Assembly: GCA_910577435.1 (NCBI GenBank)
Contig: CAJTLV010000001.1
Coordinates: 62,001-126,000, forward strand
Source: an uncultured Christensenella sp.
GTDB lineage: Bacteria; Bacillota; Clostridia; Christensenellales; Pumilibacteraceae
DNA: 64,000 nucleotides
Direction of reading: 5' to 3'
The notes under the pieces are model-generated. The model ran no database searches. It saw only the letters and a program-made list of their open reading frames with translations, and was not told where the DNA came from. This document shows positions 51,358 through 61,068 of the stretch, piece by piece; the first letter of the stretch is position 1, and the number at the start of each line of letters is the position of its first letter. Both the position numbers and the translations under genes were made by a program.

Positions 51358-51849
51358 CTATAAAAACAGCACTCCCGCGCCCAGTCCGAACAGAAAGCCG
51401 AGCTTGACGCTGAGCGTTCCGTATTTATTCGACCGCTCGGCCGCGCGCTCTCTATATTTTTCGAATGCCTGCGAGAATGCACCGAGCGCGTCGAGTTGTC
51501 CGCGCCTGTCCGCCTCTCCGAGCGACGCAAAAAACTCGTTGACGCTCGTATACACATCTTTAGACAAAAATCCGCGACTTACCGAGAGTGTTCCGCTCTT
51601 CGACGAAGCGTAATCGACATACTCGGCAATATTTTTTTTCAGTTGTACGCTCCCCGCATTCGCCGCAAATCTGCCGAGTATTTCGGCTGCGCCGTCACTT
51701 CGATACGAAATATTCCGTTTTAATTCGTCGAGGAGAGCACATAGATCGGTAAGATAACCCAAATTGCGCTTAAACGTCTTCATAACCATATATCCCGACG
51801 TAGTGCCTACCGCAACGCATATGACGATAATCAGTATTTTCTGTGTCAT
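51358..51849 (-). CDS. spoIIIAB: Stage III sporulation protein AB
   Basis: The 163-residue protein has a hydrophobic helix at each end and a helical soluble core (LTDLCALLDELKRNISYRSD, LGEADRRGQLDALGAF, YGTLSVKLGFLFGLGAGVLFL at the end). The fold resembles secretion-system GspF-like domains. It overlaps spoIIIAA by 4 bases (ATGA). Confidence 0.93.
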   Translation of the reverse strand: MTQKILIIVICVAVGTTSGYMVMKTFKRNLGYLTDLCALLDELKRNISYRSDGAAEILGRFAANAGSVQLKKNIAEYVDYASSKSGTLSVSRGFLSKDVYTSVNEFFASLGEADRRGQLDALGAFSQAFEKYRERAAERSNKYGTLSVKLGFLFGLGAGVLFL

Positions 51850-52751
51850 GCTATCCGCCTCGCCGTCTCGTCAAAAACGGACACTCCCCAGTTCGGCGCG
51901 CCGTCGAGTACGACAAACCGCGAAAATATCTTCCGTCCGACGAGTGCCGCATACTCCGGCTTTTCGTAGAAATCGACAAGATTTTTCGCGTGTACCGTCG
52001 AAATAACAGCCGTGCCGCAATGCACCGCGCTGTCGACGCTTTCCATATCTCGATCGAAAAGCTCGTCTGTCACTATCACATCCGGTCGCATATACGCAAT
52101 ACCCGCCCTAAAAGCGTAACGCTTGTCCTGTCCGCTTATGACGTCTGTACACGCCCCGACGTCGAGCGTCGGCACGCCTGCACGAACGGATGCGATTTCG
52201 TATCTTTCATCACACAGCAAAACGTTGTAACCGCGATCGGAAATCAGTCTTGTCAGATCGCGAATCACCGTAGTCTTACCTGCCGCAGGCGGAGAAATTA
52301 CGAGTGTGTTCTCCACCCTCCCGCCGATCTCTATTTTCGCCAGCACGCCCGACGCGCATCCTTTAATCTCGTGCGGCAATCTAATATTTACGGCGGTAAA
52401 ATCTTTGACTGCCGTCAGCTTGTCCCTGTCGAACACACCGCTGCCGCATACTCCTATGCGTATGCCGCCGCGAACGGATACATATCCGCTTTTGATATTT
52501 TCGGACACCGTATACAACGACCGCTCGCAGGCGCGCAACACCACGCTTTCCGCTTCACGTTCTCCGGCTATGAACGCTGTCGCACTGTTCTTACTTATGC
52601 CGCCCGCACCGAGAAAATAGTACGCGCCGTCGTAACACACACGAACCGGCAGACGGTTTCTGATACGTATCTCAGACAGTTTTTCCGTTGACAGCCGCGA
52701 ACTTATCGCGGTAGCGATATCGTCCGATATGAGCTTATACAACTCTTCCAT
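51846..52751 (-). CDS. spoIIIAA: Stage III sporulation protein AA (secretion-type ATPase)
   Basis: SpoIIIAA is the ATPase of the channel, related to type II/IV secretion ATPases. The 301-residue protein has LSEIRIRNRLPVRV near 26, Walker A in SPPAAGKTTVIRDL near 155 and the Walker B region PDVIVTDEL near 225. A GGAGG lies 21 bases before the ATG, too far to serve it, and a candidate sigma-E -10 box lies between them. No in-frame alternative start occurs closer to the GGAGG. Confidence 0.95.
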   Translation of the reverse strand: MEELYKLISDDIATAISSRLSTEKLSEIRIRNRLPVRVCYDGAYYFLGAGGISKNSATAFIAGEREAESVVLRACERSLYTVSENIKSGYVSVRGGIRIGVCGSGVFDRDKLTAVKDFTAVNIRLPHEIKGCASGVLAKIEIGGRVENTLVISPPAAGKTTVIRDLTRLISDRGYNVLLCDERYEIASVRAGVPTLDVGACTDVISGQDKRYAFRAGIAYMRPDVIVTDELFDRDMESVDSAVHCGTAVISTVHAKNLVDFYEKPEYAALVGRKIFSRFVVLDGAPNWGVSVFDETARRIA

Positions 52752-52758
52752 ACCGTTA

Positions 52759-52787
52759 TATTTATGGTATTTCCTCCGCTAATATGT
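52759..52787 (-). promoter_or_regulatory. Candidate sigma-E promoter of the spoIIIA operon
   Basis: ACATATT (52781-52787) and CATAAATA (52759-52766) on the minus strand are 14 bases apart; 6 of 7 positions match the sigma-E -35 and the -10 matches CATA plus A. The -10 is only 7 bases from the ATG, so a further-upstream promoter remains possible. Confidence 0.4.
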
Positions 52788-52846
52788 TATATCGGGTGCA
52801 TTCCGCGATCGACGAAGCCGTTTATACGTTATCTTTTCGGGCATAG

Positions 52847-52876
52847 AAAAACGCCGACTGCAATTGTCGGCGTTTT
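52847..52876 (-). terminator. Terminator after efp
   Basis: AAAACGCCGAC and GTCGGCGTTTT form an 11-bp stem with a 7-base loop and end in a T run on the minus strand, 24 bases after the efp stop. Confidence 0.9.
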
Positions 52877-52899
52877 AAGTCGTATTTAACTCGGAAGAA

Positions 52900-53460
52900 T
52901 TATTTAACTCTTTCCATATATGTTCCGGTACGCGTATCTACGCGAATTTTATCGCCCGTATTGACGAACAGCGGAACGCCTATCGTGAATCCCGTCTCCA
53001 ACGTAGCGGGCTTATTGCCCGGTTTTGAGGTGTCGCCCTGTATGCCCGCTTCGGTCTCCGCAATGGTAAGCTCGACGAAATTGGGCGGATCGACCGCAAA
53101 CGCCGAGCCCTTATACGACGAGATCGTGCAGGTCATTTCCTCTTTGATAAAACGGAGCGCATCCTCGCACGTCTCGCGGTTAAGCGGCAACATATCGAAA
53201 GTTTCCGTATCCATAAAGTAATACAAATCGCCGTCGCTGTACGAATATTGATACTCGCGTCTGTCTATATGCGCCTCTTCGTACTTGTCCGACGGGTTGA
53301 ACGTATTTTCGAGGAGCTGCCCCGTTATGACGTTTTTGATCTTAGTGCGCACGAACGCCGAACCCTTGCCCGGTTTTACGTGCTGAAATTCGACAACGGT
53401 AAACACCTTGCCGTCCATTTCGAATGTCGTTCCCTTGCGGAAATCTCCTGCCGATACCAT
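52900..53460 (-). CDS. efp: Elongation factor P
   Basis: EF-P relieves ribosome stalling at proline runs. The 186-residue protein has three beta domains, with the modification loop VKPGKGSAF placing Lys32 at the tip, and FVNTGDKIRVDTRTGTYMERV at the end. GGAGG lies 6-8 bases before the ATG. Order pepP-efp-spoIIIA is conserved in spore formers. Confidence 0.97.
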   Translation of the reverse strand: MVSAGDFRKGTTFEMDGKVFTVVEFQHVKPGKGSAFVRTKIKNVITGQLLENTFNPSDKYEEAHIDRREYQYSYSDGDLYYFMDTETFDMLPLNRETCEDALRFIKEEMTCTISSYKGSAFAVDPPNFVELTIAETEAGIQGDTSKPGNKPATLETGFTIGVPLFVNTGDKIRVDTRTGTYMERVK

Positions 53461-53499
53461 ATGTTAATTATCCTCCCGAATTTTTTTATAAATTGATTT

Positions 53500-54552
53500 T
53501 TATATCGATAGTTTCTTATCGTAACCCGTTATGTCGATCACGCAGTCCTCTTTGACGACAAGCATATCCTCGATGCGCACACCGCCGAGTCCCGGCACGT
53601 ATATTCCCGGTTCCGCAGTTATGACCATATTGGGTCGAAGCACAATGTCGGAGTTTGCGCCGACGCGCGGATCCTCGTGAATGTCGATGCCGACGCCGTG
53701 TCCGAACGAATGTCCGAAGTTATCGCCGTAACCGTTTGCGGCTATGTACTCGCGAGCGAGCGAATCCACGTCGTTACAGGTCATACCCGCCTTAGCAAAC
53801 TTTATGGCGTATTCCTGCGCTTCTTTTACTATATTGTAAATACCGACAAGCTGTTCGCCCGGATCGCCCAAACAGAATGTGCGCGTCATATCCGAACAAT
53901 AACCCTTGTATTTTGCACCCATATCGACAAGAATGAGATCGTCTTTGCCTAGTTTAGTGTCGTCGGTATGATGGTGCGGTTGCGCACTGTTTGCGCCGAA
54001 CGCGACAATGGTATCGAAAGAATACTTGTCGGCTCCGCCCGTAACCATTCCGTAGTTGATCTCCGCCATAAGCTCGCGTTCGGTCATACCGACTTTTGCG
54101 TGCGATATAGCTCTCGCCAATGCCCGCTCGGCTATTCCCTGTGCGGTTTTGATAAGTTCTATTTCTTCATCCGTCTTAACAGCACGCTTTGCAGCAATAA
54201 TGTCGGTAGCAACCTTTAACTTGAAATCTTTGAGCGCGCCTTTAAGCACATTGTACTCGCCGACGGACATAGTGTCCTCATAGCCTACAGTTTTTGCCCC
54301 GACGTCTTTGAGTACCTGCGCTATTTTATCGTAAAGCTCCGAATACGTCGAGATGATTATATCGAAGCCGACTACTTTGTCACGTGCTTCCGTTTCATAA
54401 CGAAAATCGGTGATGAACACATTCCTTTTCTCGGAAACTATAACCGCACCGAAAGACGTTTCGAACTGCGTAAAATAAAAGCGGTTCGACTCGCCCGTAA
54501 ACACGAACGCGTCTATCTTTGCTTTATTGTCAAACAAATCGGATGTAACCAT
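53500..54552 (-). CDS. pepP: Xaa-Pro aminopeptidase (M24 family)
   Basis: The 350-residue metallopeptidase has an N-terminal creatinase-like domain and the M24 core: HHHTDD near 196, DMGAKYKGYCSDMTRTF with the two metal aspartates near 211-222, GHSFGHGVGIDIHE near 280 and TAEPGIYVPGLGGVRIED near 313. It removes an N-terminal residue before proline. The start at 54552 has GAGGT upstream; an earlier GTG is possible but not supported by length. Confidence 0.94.
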   Translation of the reverse strand: MVTSDLFDNKAKIDAFVFTGESNRFYFTQFETSFGAVIVSEKRNVFITDFRYETEARDKVVGFDIIISTYSELYDKIAQVLKDVGAKTVGYEDTMSVGEYNVLKGALKDFKLKVATDIIAAKRAVKTDEEIELIKTAQGIAERALARAISHAKVGMTERELMAEINYGMVTGGADKYSFDTIVAFGANSAQPHHHTDDTKLGKDDLILVDMGAKYKGYCSDMTRTFCLGDPGEQLVGIYNIVKEAQEYAIKFAKAGMTCNDVDSLAREYIAANGYGDNFGHSFGHGVGIDIHEDPRVGANSDIVLRPNMVITAEPGIYVPGLGGVRIEDMLVVKEDCVIDITGYDKKLSI

Positions 54553-54589
54553 TTTTACCTCACTTGCGACTACGCTCACTTTGCCTATT

Positions 54590-54618
54590 ATTATAACACA
54601 ATAATAGGAATATGTTAA
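54590..54618 (-). promoter_or_regulatory. Sigma-A-type promoter of pepP-efp
   Basis: TTAACA (54613-54618) and TATAAT (54590-54595) on the minus strand have a 17-base spacer. The -35 overlaps the stop codon of the upstream TIM-barrel gene. Confidence 0.7.
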
Positions 54619-55460
54619 GCGTTTTTATGCATATTTTTCATTGCGAGCGCATCGTCGGACATAGTGCCGTTCGACTCGCATATTACATACGGCGACATTC
54701 CGTACTCGTCGAACAATTCCGCAAGCGGTACATAGTCGGGTCCGTATTTGTCGTCGGCAAACGTCAAGTGACGTATCTCGCCCTTGTCGCCATACTGTAT
54801 CTTGGAAAAATGCACGTGCATTACCGACGCTTTTTCGAAACCGAGCTTATCGATAGTGTAATCGAGAATGCGCCTGTAATCGTCTTTGGTTTTGAGTCCG
54901 CCGCGCATATACGAATTAATATGCCCGAAATCGAAGCAGGGATAGAAAATATCATCGATCAAACAAAAGTCGACTACCTCTTCTACCGTACCTATCTGAT
55001 TGAGCTTGCCCATCGTTTCCGCGCACAGTTTATAGCCCGTAACATTGTTTTCCGCACACGCCTTTGCCAGAAGCGCGAGATTGCGTTTAGTCGCCGAAAC
55101 AGCCTCGTCGCGCGTCGCTTTGCCGCACGCCGCAGGATGAAACACTATGCGCTCGCCGCCCAGCTTTCCGCACGCCTCTGCCGACTGCAAAATATATCCG
55201 ATCGACTTGCTTATCATTTCCGGATCGGGGTTTGCGAAATTTGTGTAATAGGGCGCGTGCACGCTTATCGCTATGTCGCGCTTTTTGAATTCGGCATTTA
55301 TCTTGCCTGCAGTCTCGTCGGATATAGACACACCGCGCCCGAACGAATACTCGAATGCGGTAAGTCCGAGTTGCGCAAGATATTCCGCCTCCTGATACGT
55401 ATGTTTTCTGCCGCTCGCGTAAAACGATTCGCTGTTGCCCGAAGGTCCTATCCTAAGCAT
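54615..55460 (-). CDS. Endonuclease IV-like / sugar isomerase TIM-barrel protein
   Basis: The 281-residue TIM barrel keeps the trinuclear zinc ligands of AP endonuclease IV: histidines in SVHAPY and IVFHPAA, glutamate in CAETMGK, aspartate and histidine in CFDFGHIN, histidine in MHVHFSK and glutamate in CESNG. It may repair abasic DNA, but sugar phosphate isomerases share the fold, so substrate is unsure. The second of two close ATG codons (55460) is preferred because GGAG lies 8 bases upstream. It overlaps the ribF stop by 8 bases. Confidence 0.82.
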   Translation of the reverse strand: MLRIGPSGNSESFYASGRKHTYQEAEYLAQLGLTAFEYSFGRGVSISDETAGKINAEFKKRDIAISVHAPYYTNFANPDPEMISKSIGYILQSAEACGKLGGERIVFHPAACGKATRDEAVSATKRNLALLAKACAENNVTGYKLCAETMGKLNQIGTVEEVVDFCLIDDIFYPCFDFGHINSYMRGGLKTKDDYRRILDYTIDKLGFEKASVMHVHFSKIQYGDKGEIRHLTFADDKYGPDYVPLAELFDEYGMSPYVICESNGTMSDDALAMKNMHKNA

Positions 55461-56340
55461 TTTCATTGCTCCAATGAATATCTTTATGTACCTGCTCCGA
55501 CAATTCTTTCGGCGTGTCGAATTTAGTGACGGGACGCAAATACTTATAAAAATACAGTTTGATTTCCTTATCGTATATGTTGTCGCTGAAATCGCATATC
55601 ATCGTTTCGATGGCGATTTTAGTCAAATCGAATGTAGGTCGACCTCCGACGTTCGTCGCTCCGCAGTACGTTTTTCCGTCAATCACGCACTCGGTGCCGT
55701 ATACACCGCGCTTCGGGATAATCTTGTCGACCGGTATTTTGAGGTTAGCGGTAGGAATGTCGAACATACGCCCCGCACCGCGTCCCGCCACGACCTTGCC
55801 GCACATCATAAACGGCTCGCCCAAAAACGTGTTCGCGCGCTCGATTTGACCGTCGGCAAGAAGATGCTTCACTTCGGACGTGGACACGCGCACACCGTCG
55901 TATTCGAGCTTGTCCACGATTACGCAATCCAAACCGTGAACGTCGCAGTAGTTTTTCAGAAATTCCGCGTCGCCCTCCGCACCCGCGCCGAATAAATAAT
56001 CGTAGCCGCAGACAATGGCGCGTATTCTATATTTTGCGGTGAGCGCGTCCAAAAAATGTTCCGCAGTGCAGTCTTTAAGCCTTTTGTCAAAGCGCATCGG
56101 AAGAACATAATCGCACAAGCCGTTCAATAATTGCGTGCGCTCGGCATACGTGTAGACAACCTTTTCATCACGGTTGAACACCTTATACGCATTGTTCGTA
56201 AACGTCGCTACGGCGCTTGCGATACCTTTTGAATGAGCGAATCCACCCGCCGTTTCTATGAGACGACGGTGACCTAAATGCACGCTGTCGAAATAACCGA
56301 GTGCAAGGCAAACTTCGTTTTCCGCTGTCAATTCTTTCAT
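55453..56340 (-). CDS. ribF: Bifunctional riboflavin kinase / FAD synthetase
   Basis: The 295-residue enzyme makes FMN and FAD. The N-terminal adenylyltransferase has LGYFDSVHLGHRRLI near 16 (HxGH) and STSEVKHLLADG near 149; the C-terminal kinase has GRGAGRMFDIPTANL near 172, GVYGTECVIDGKTY and GGRPTF. AAGGACG lies before the ATG. The start overlaps the truB stop region (56343 is 2 bases away). Confidence 0.94.
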   Translation of the reverse strand: MKELTAENEVCLALGYFDSVHLGHRRLIETAGGFAHSKGIASAVATFTNNAYKVFNRDEKVVYTYAERTQLLNGLCDYVLPMRFDKRLKDCTAEHFLDALTAKYRIRAIVCGYDYLFGAGAEGDAEFLKNYCDVHGLDCVIVDKLEYDGVRVSTSEVKHLLADGQIERANTFLGEPFMMCGKVVAGRGAGRMFDIPTANLKIPVDKIIPKRGVYGTECVIDGKTYCGATNVGGRPTFDLTKIAIETMICDFSDNIYDKEIKLYFYKYLRPVTKFDTPKELSEQVHKDIHWSNENA

Positions 56341-56342
56341 AT

Positions 56343-57194
56343 TTACTCGTCCTTTAAGTAGGTTTTTATATTTAGTTTCCCGTCGGTCGAACATCCTACG
56401 CCGAAAAATTCTCCACGACAATATACCCTGTTATCTCCGCTGAAATCGCATACTATCTTTCTGCCGTGCAAAAGATCGTCGTACAATTCGTCCGCTAACT
56501 CTATCACAGGCATATCCGCGAGCGCAACTTCGGCAGAGATCAATGCCTGTTCTCGCCTAAGTTCGAGTGCGTCGAGCGTTATGCTGTCTCGCACTGAAAA
56601 GCAGCCCGACGATGTGCGTTGAAGGTATGTAAGCGTCGCAAGCGACCCGCACATTTTAGCCACATCTCGACATATCGATCGAATATACGTACCCGACGAG
56701 CATTCTATCGAGAATACCGCTTCTTCCATACTTGGCTGGCAAATAAGCTCTATACCGTAGACTTGCACCTTGCACGGTTTAAGTTCCACCGCCTCGCCGC
56801 CGCGCGCCATATCGTATGCGCGCCGCCCGGCAACGTGCTTGGCGCTGTATTCGGGCGGTATCTGCTCTATTTCGCCGACCAACGAATTCATAGCGCCGAG
56901 AACCGCATCTATACTAGGAATATCGCGCGTTGTGCCCGTAACCGTACCGAGCGCGTCAAGCGTGTCGGTCGAGTAGCCGAACTTGAATTTGGCTATATAT
57001 GATTTACGACGGTTAGTCATATAATCAAACAGCCGTGCCGACTTTCCTACGCCTATTATGAGTACGCCTTCCGCCATAGGGTCGAGCGTACCCATATGAC
57101 CTACCCGCTTTTCGCCGAGTATGCGCTTTACCGCCGACACGGCGCGAGCCGACGACATTGATGTCGGCTTATACAGATTGATAAGTCCGTTCAT
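56343..57194 (-). CDS. truB: tRNA pseudouridine(55) synthase
   Basis: TruB makes pseudouridine 55 in the tRNA T loop. The 283-residue protein has LINLYKPTSMSSARAV at the start, the catalytic aspartate in GHMGTLDPMAEGVL near 39, and ECSSGTYIRSICRDVA near 174. It follows nrnA by one base, in the conserved nusA-infB-rbfA-nrnA-truB-ribF order. Confidence 0.95.
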   Translation of the reverse strand: MNGLINLYKPTSMSSARAVSAVKRILGEKRVGHMGTLDPMAEGVLIIGVGKSARLFDYMTNRRKSYIAKFKFGYSTDTLDALGTVTGTTRDIPSIDAVLGAMNSLVGEIEQIPPEYSAKHVAGRRAYDMARGGEAVELKPCKVQVYGIELICQPSMEEAVFSIECSSGTYIRSICRDVAKMCGSLATLTYLQRTSSGCFSVRDSITLDALELRREQALISAEVALADMPVIELADELYDDLLHGRKIVCDFSGDNRVYCRGEFFGVGCSTDGKLNIKTYLKDE

Positions 57195-57195
57195 T

Positions 57196-58143
57196 TCAGA
57201 GCGCCTTTGCCGCCGCTTGGGTAATCTTCTTCGTGACCTCGTCTCTCGTTCCGTTTATAATACATCCCGATGCGAGCTTATGTCCGCCGCCTCCGAATAC
57301 ACCCGCCACAGCGGAAACGTCGGCCGATACCGAACGCAACGACGTTCTGAACATTCCGCCCGGTTGCTCGCAAATACAAATAGCTATTTCCACGCCGGAA
57401 ATGCTCTTCGCATTGTCGATAAGCCCTTCGGTATCTTCCGACTTACAACCGCATTCTTCGAGATCGCTCCGCATAATCGTCATCAATGCGATCTTTCCGT
57501 TCGAATAAAGTTCTATACCGGAAATCGATCGCGCAGTCAGTTTCATACGTTCAAAGCTGTTATTGCAATACAGAGCGTGATTGATATTGCCTACGTTAAC
57601 ACCCAACCTGCACAATCCGAATGCCGTTTTGAAAACTGCGTCGGTCGTATTGGAATGCATAAAATGCCCCGTATCCGTAGACAGTCCGGTATAAAGCATT
57701 GTCGCGCTTTCCGCATCGAGAAGATCTGTATCGCAGAACAGCGAGTATATGATCTCGCACGTGCTGGACGCACGCTCGTTGATATAATTGATGTCGCCGT
57801 AACCGTCATTGGTCGGATGATGATCGATATCTATCACCGTTTTCGCATCGGTCATCTGCTTGAAGTACTCGCCGAGCCGCTTGTCTACCGCGCAATCGAC
57901 CGCTATGAAAAGGTCGTACTTTTCAAAACGCGGCGCACAGAAATAATCATAATCGGGCAAGAACGAAAAGCTATGCGGCTTTTCCGCATCGCACACGGCG
58001 TCGGCATTCTTGCCGAGCTTTTCGCAAATACGCCGCATTGCGAGCGCCGAGCCGATACAGTCTCCGTCCGGTCGTATATGCCCGCAAACAAGTACGTTAT
58101 TGCTGCGCAAGATCGCGTCGATAATTTCAGCCGTTATTTTCAT
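57196..58143 (-). CDS. nrnA: DHH family oligoribonuclease/pAp phosphatase NrnA
   Basis: NrnA degrades short RNA fragments and dephosphorylates pAp. The 315-residue protein has the DHH motifs CGHIRPDGDCIGSALA near 20, FIAVDCAV, and DIDHHPTN near 107, plus the DHHA1 domain with FGGGGHKLASGC near 285. It overlaps rbfA by 17 bases. Confidence 0.93.
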   Translation of the reverse strand: MKITAEIIDAILRSNNVLVCGHIRPDGDCIGSALAMRRICEKLGKNADAVCDAEKPHSFSFLPDYDYFCAPRFEKYDLFIAVDCAVDKRLGEYFKQMTDAKTVIDIDHHPTNDGYGDINYINERASSTCEIIYSLFCDTDLLDAESATMLYTGLSTDTGHFMHSNTTDAVFKTAFGLCRLGVNVGNINHALYCNNSFERMKLTARSISGIELYSNGKIALMTIMRSDLEECGCKSEDTEGLIDNAKSISGVEIAICICEQPGGMFRTSLRSVSADVSAVAGVFGGGGHKLASGCIINGTRDEVTKKITQAAAKAL

Positions 58144-58495
58144 CGTTGTGTAGTCCTTTTATGACTGCGTCGATATGCTCGTAATAAGACTGAGACTTGT
58201 CGATAGCAAACTTGAAATTCGGCACGACGCGCATATCCTTGTTCTGTTCGGCAAATCTTTTGCGTATAAATCCGCTACTTGACGCGAGCGCCGCGAGAAC
58301 GCTCTCGTCATCGCCGTCTATATATACGTACACCGTCGCGAATTTAAGATCGCGCGAAACCTCCGCATCGACGACGCTCACCCCGTGTATACGCGGATCG
58401 GAAAGCTCTGTCTCTATAATAACGGCAACGCATCGCTTGATCAAACTCGCGACGCGTTCCGTTCTGTAACTATTTCCTTTATGAGAGGTTTTCAC
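58127..58495 (-). CDS. rbfA: Ribosome-binding factor A
   Basis: RbfA is a 30S maturation factor. The 122-residue protein has RTERVASLIKRCVAVIIETE, DPRIHGVSVVDAEVSRDLKFA and a closing KSQSYYEHIDAVIKGL helix. It starts at GTG (58495), 5 bases after the infB stop, with only a weak ribosome binding site. Confidence 0.94.
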   Translation of the reverse strand: MKTSHKGNSYRTERVASLIKRCVAVIIETELSDPRIHGVSVVDAEVSRDLKFATVYVYIDGDDESVLAALASSSGFIRKRFAEQNKDMRVVPNFKFAIDKSQSYYEHIDAVIKGLHNDENNG

Positions 58496-58500
58496 AGCTT

Positions 58501-61047
58501 TTACTTAGCCTCTTTTTCCATTACGTAGCATTCTATGATATCGTCTTCTATAAAGTCTGTATAATCGGCAAGCGCGATACCGCATTCCAATCCGATCGTG
58601 ACTTCTTTCGCGTCGTCTTTATACCGCTTCAAACCGGAGATATTTCCGTCGAATACGACATTACCGCCGCGATAAACGCGCGCCTTGCCGCTTCTGACGA
58701 TCTTGCCGTCCTGCACATAGCAACCCGCGACAATACCCGTTCCCGTGACCTTAAACGACGCACGGACAATAGCTTTGCCGGTTACGGCTTCCACAAACTT
58801 AGGCGCCACAAGCGATTCTATCTGGGCGTTCACATAATCGAGCGCCTCGTATATTATGCTGTAAAGTTTTATCTTTACGCCGTTGCGCGCGGCGGCGGTT
58901 CTGCCGTCGGCATCGGGTTTGACATTAAAGCCGATGATCGTCGCCTTTGCAACGTCCGCCATCAATACGTCTGACTGACTGATGTTACCCACGCCGCTGC
59001 CGATGATCTTGACTTTCACCTCGTCGGTAGACAGCTTCAACAGCGCGTCCTTGACCGCCTCGCTCGTACCCTGAACGTCGGCTTTTATAAGCACGCACAC
59101 TTCCTTAGCTTTCGGTTCGCCTGCGCCGGCGAAGATCTTATCCATATCCATTGACGGGGTATCGCCGAGCATTTCGTTCTTAGCCCGCGCCGCACGTTCC
59201 TCGATGACCTGACGAGCCATTTTTTCGCTATCGACAGCGACAATCGGATCGCCCGCTGTCGGCACCTGCGCCAAGCCGTACACAGCAACCGGCGTAGACG
59301 GACCTGCCGACTTGATGTTTCTGCCCTTATCGTCAGTAAGCGAACGCACTCTGCCGTAAGTAGTTCCCGATACGATATAGTCGCCGACTTTAAGCGTACC
59401 ATTCTGAACTATGACAGTCGCTATAGGGCCTTTGCCTTTGTCGAGACGCGCTTCGATAACATAGCCGCGCGCACTCCTGTCGGGGTTGGCGCGAAGTTCC
59501 ATTACTTCCGCGCGGAATAAGATATTTTCAAGCAGAGTGTCTATACCCAAGCCCTGTTTCGCCGAAACGGGGATCATAGGCACATCGCCGCCCCATTCTT
59601 CGCAAAGCACGTCATACTCGGCAAGCTGTTGTTTGATACGATCGGCGTTCGCACCCGCTTTATCTATCTTGTTGATAGCCACGACAATGGGGACATTCGC
59701 CTCTTTCGCGTGGTTTATCGCCTCGATCGTCTGCGGCATCACTCCGTCGTCTGCGGCAACGATAAGCACGGCTATATCCGTAACCGTCGCGCCGCGCCTA
59801 CGCATTTCGGTGAACGCTTCGTGTCCTGGCGTATCCAAAAAAGTTATCTTCTCGCCGTTCATATCGACCGAATATGCGCCGATATGTTGCGTAATTCCGC
59901 CAGCTTCACCCGTCGCTACGGAGGTTTTACGGATGGCATCGAGCAACGATGTTTTACCGTGATCGACGTGTCCCATTACCGTTATGATCGGAGGGCGCTT
60001 TACAAGCCTATCTTCGGGATCGGGTTCGGCGTGAAGTTCTTTAAGCTCTTCCTCTTTCGTCTTTTCGAGTTTCAGCTCAATCGAAACGCCGAGTGCGTCC
60101 GCAACAAGCTGCATTGTCGGGAAATCGACTACCGAGTTGATAGTCGTCATTATTCCGAGTTCCATCAGCTGTTTTATAATTTCCTGCGCGGTTTTGCCTA
60201 TCTTTTCGGACAGAATTTTGACCGTAAGGTTTTCCGTAGTTATGACAGCGCTTTCTATCTTGATCGGTGCAAAAGGTACAACCTTGTTGACTTTTTTGTT
60301 TTTGAGTTTACGCGTGCCCATACGCTCTTCGTCGAGATCTTCCTGTATATACCCCTTGCGAATAAGCATACGCTTGCTCATTTGTCGCTTGTCTTCCGGC
60401 TTGACAAACGCCTTCTTGCCGGCGGGTTCGTTGCGCTTTCTCGCCGTCGCGGCGGGAGCTTCGAACTTAGGTACGGTAAGGCGCGTCGCAGGCGCGCTGC
60501 GAGGCACACCGCCCTGCGGACGAGGCGCACCCGTTCTGGGCGCGCCGCCCGTAGCGTTTCTGTCTCTGTTGGGTGTGCGCGGACGCGGATCGGGACGGGG
60601 CGTATGTTTTACAACGCCCTTAATATAACTCGGTATCGCCGTACGCGTAGTCGACTGCACAACTTCGGGTGCGGCAGTCGGCTTGCTCTCCGGAACGGTC
60701 GGCGTTGTCGCTTGCGGTGCGATTTCGGGTGCGGCAACACTGTCTGCCGCTTCCGTCTTCTCGCCGTGCGCAGGAACTTCCGGCTCTGCGCTTTCGATCG
60801 TTTCCGGCTCTGCGTTTGCGCGCTGTTCCGCCTCTATTTCCGCTCTGCGCTCTTCTTCTTCGCGCACGCGAGCCTCCCGCTTATCAAGCAGTTTCGACCG
60901 CTCGGCGGAATACAGCTTTTCGACGCGCTTTCTGATCTCGCCGATACGCTTTTGCAAATCGGAAAACGCGTTCGCTTCTACAAGACTGTGAAGTTTTCTG
61001 AAACCCGTCGTTTCTTCGTTCTTTGTTACGTTGCTGTCGTTTGGCAA
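58501..61047 (-). CDS. infB: Translation initiation factor IF-2
   Basis: IF-2 brings initiator tRNA to the ribosome. The 848-residue protein has a long charged/Ala/Pro-rich N-terminal region (1-290), the IF2N domain and the GTPase core from about 355 with GHVDHGKTSLLDAI, DTPGHEAF and NKIDKAGAN, then domains II-IV. The start is TTG at 61047, with GGAGG 9 bases upstream. Confidence 0.97.
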   Translation of the reverse strand: MPNDSNVTKNEETTGFRKLHSLVEANAFSDLQKRIGEIRKRVEKLYSAERSKLLDKREARVREEEERRAEIEAEQRANAEPETIESAEPEVPAHGEKTEAADSVAAPEIAPQATTPTVPESKPTAAPEVVQSTTRTAIPSYIKGVVKHTPRPDPRPRTPNRDRNATGGAPRTGAPRPQGGVPRSAPATRLTVPKFEAPAATARKRNEPAGKKAFVKPEDKRQMSKRMLIRKGYIQEDLDEERMGTRKLKNKKVNKVVPFAPIKIESAVITTENLTVKILSEKIGKTAQEIIKQLMELGIMTTINSVVDFPTMQLVADALGVSIELKLEKTKEEELKELHAEPDPEDRLVKRPPIITVMGHVDHGKTSLLDAIRKTSVATGEAGGITQHIGAYSVDMNGEKITFLDTPGHEAFTEMRRRGATVTDIAVLIVAADDGVMPQTIEAINHAKEANVPIVVAINKIDKAGANADRIKQQLAEYDVLCEEWGGDVPMIPVSAKQGLGIDTLLENILFRAEVMELRANPDRSARGYVIEARLDKGKGPIATVIVQNGTLKVGDYIVSGTTYGRVRSLTDDKGRNIKSAGPSTPVAVYGLAQVPTAGDPIVAVDSEKMARQVIEERAARAKNEMLGDTPSMDMDKIFAGAGEPKAKEVCVLIKADVQGTSEAVKDALLKLSTDEVKVKIIGSGVGNISQSDVLMADVAKATIIGFNVKPDADGRTAAARNGVKIKLYSIIYEALDYVNAQIESLVAPKFVEAVTGKAIVRASFKVTGTGIVAGCYVQDGKIVRSGKARVYRGGNVVFDGNISGLKRYKDDAKEVTIGLECGIALADYTDFIEDDIIECYVMEKEAK

Positions 61048-61068
61048 TTAAATTTACCTCCGTAGGCG

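Noticed and set aside
59629..61065. Plus-strand open frame of 478 codons
   Set aside because: It is antisense to infB, in its GC-rich low-complexity region, and has no ribosome binding site or family match.
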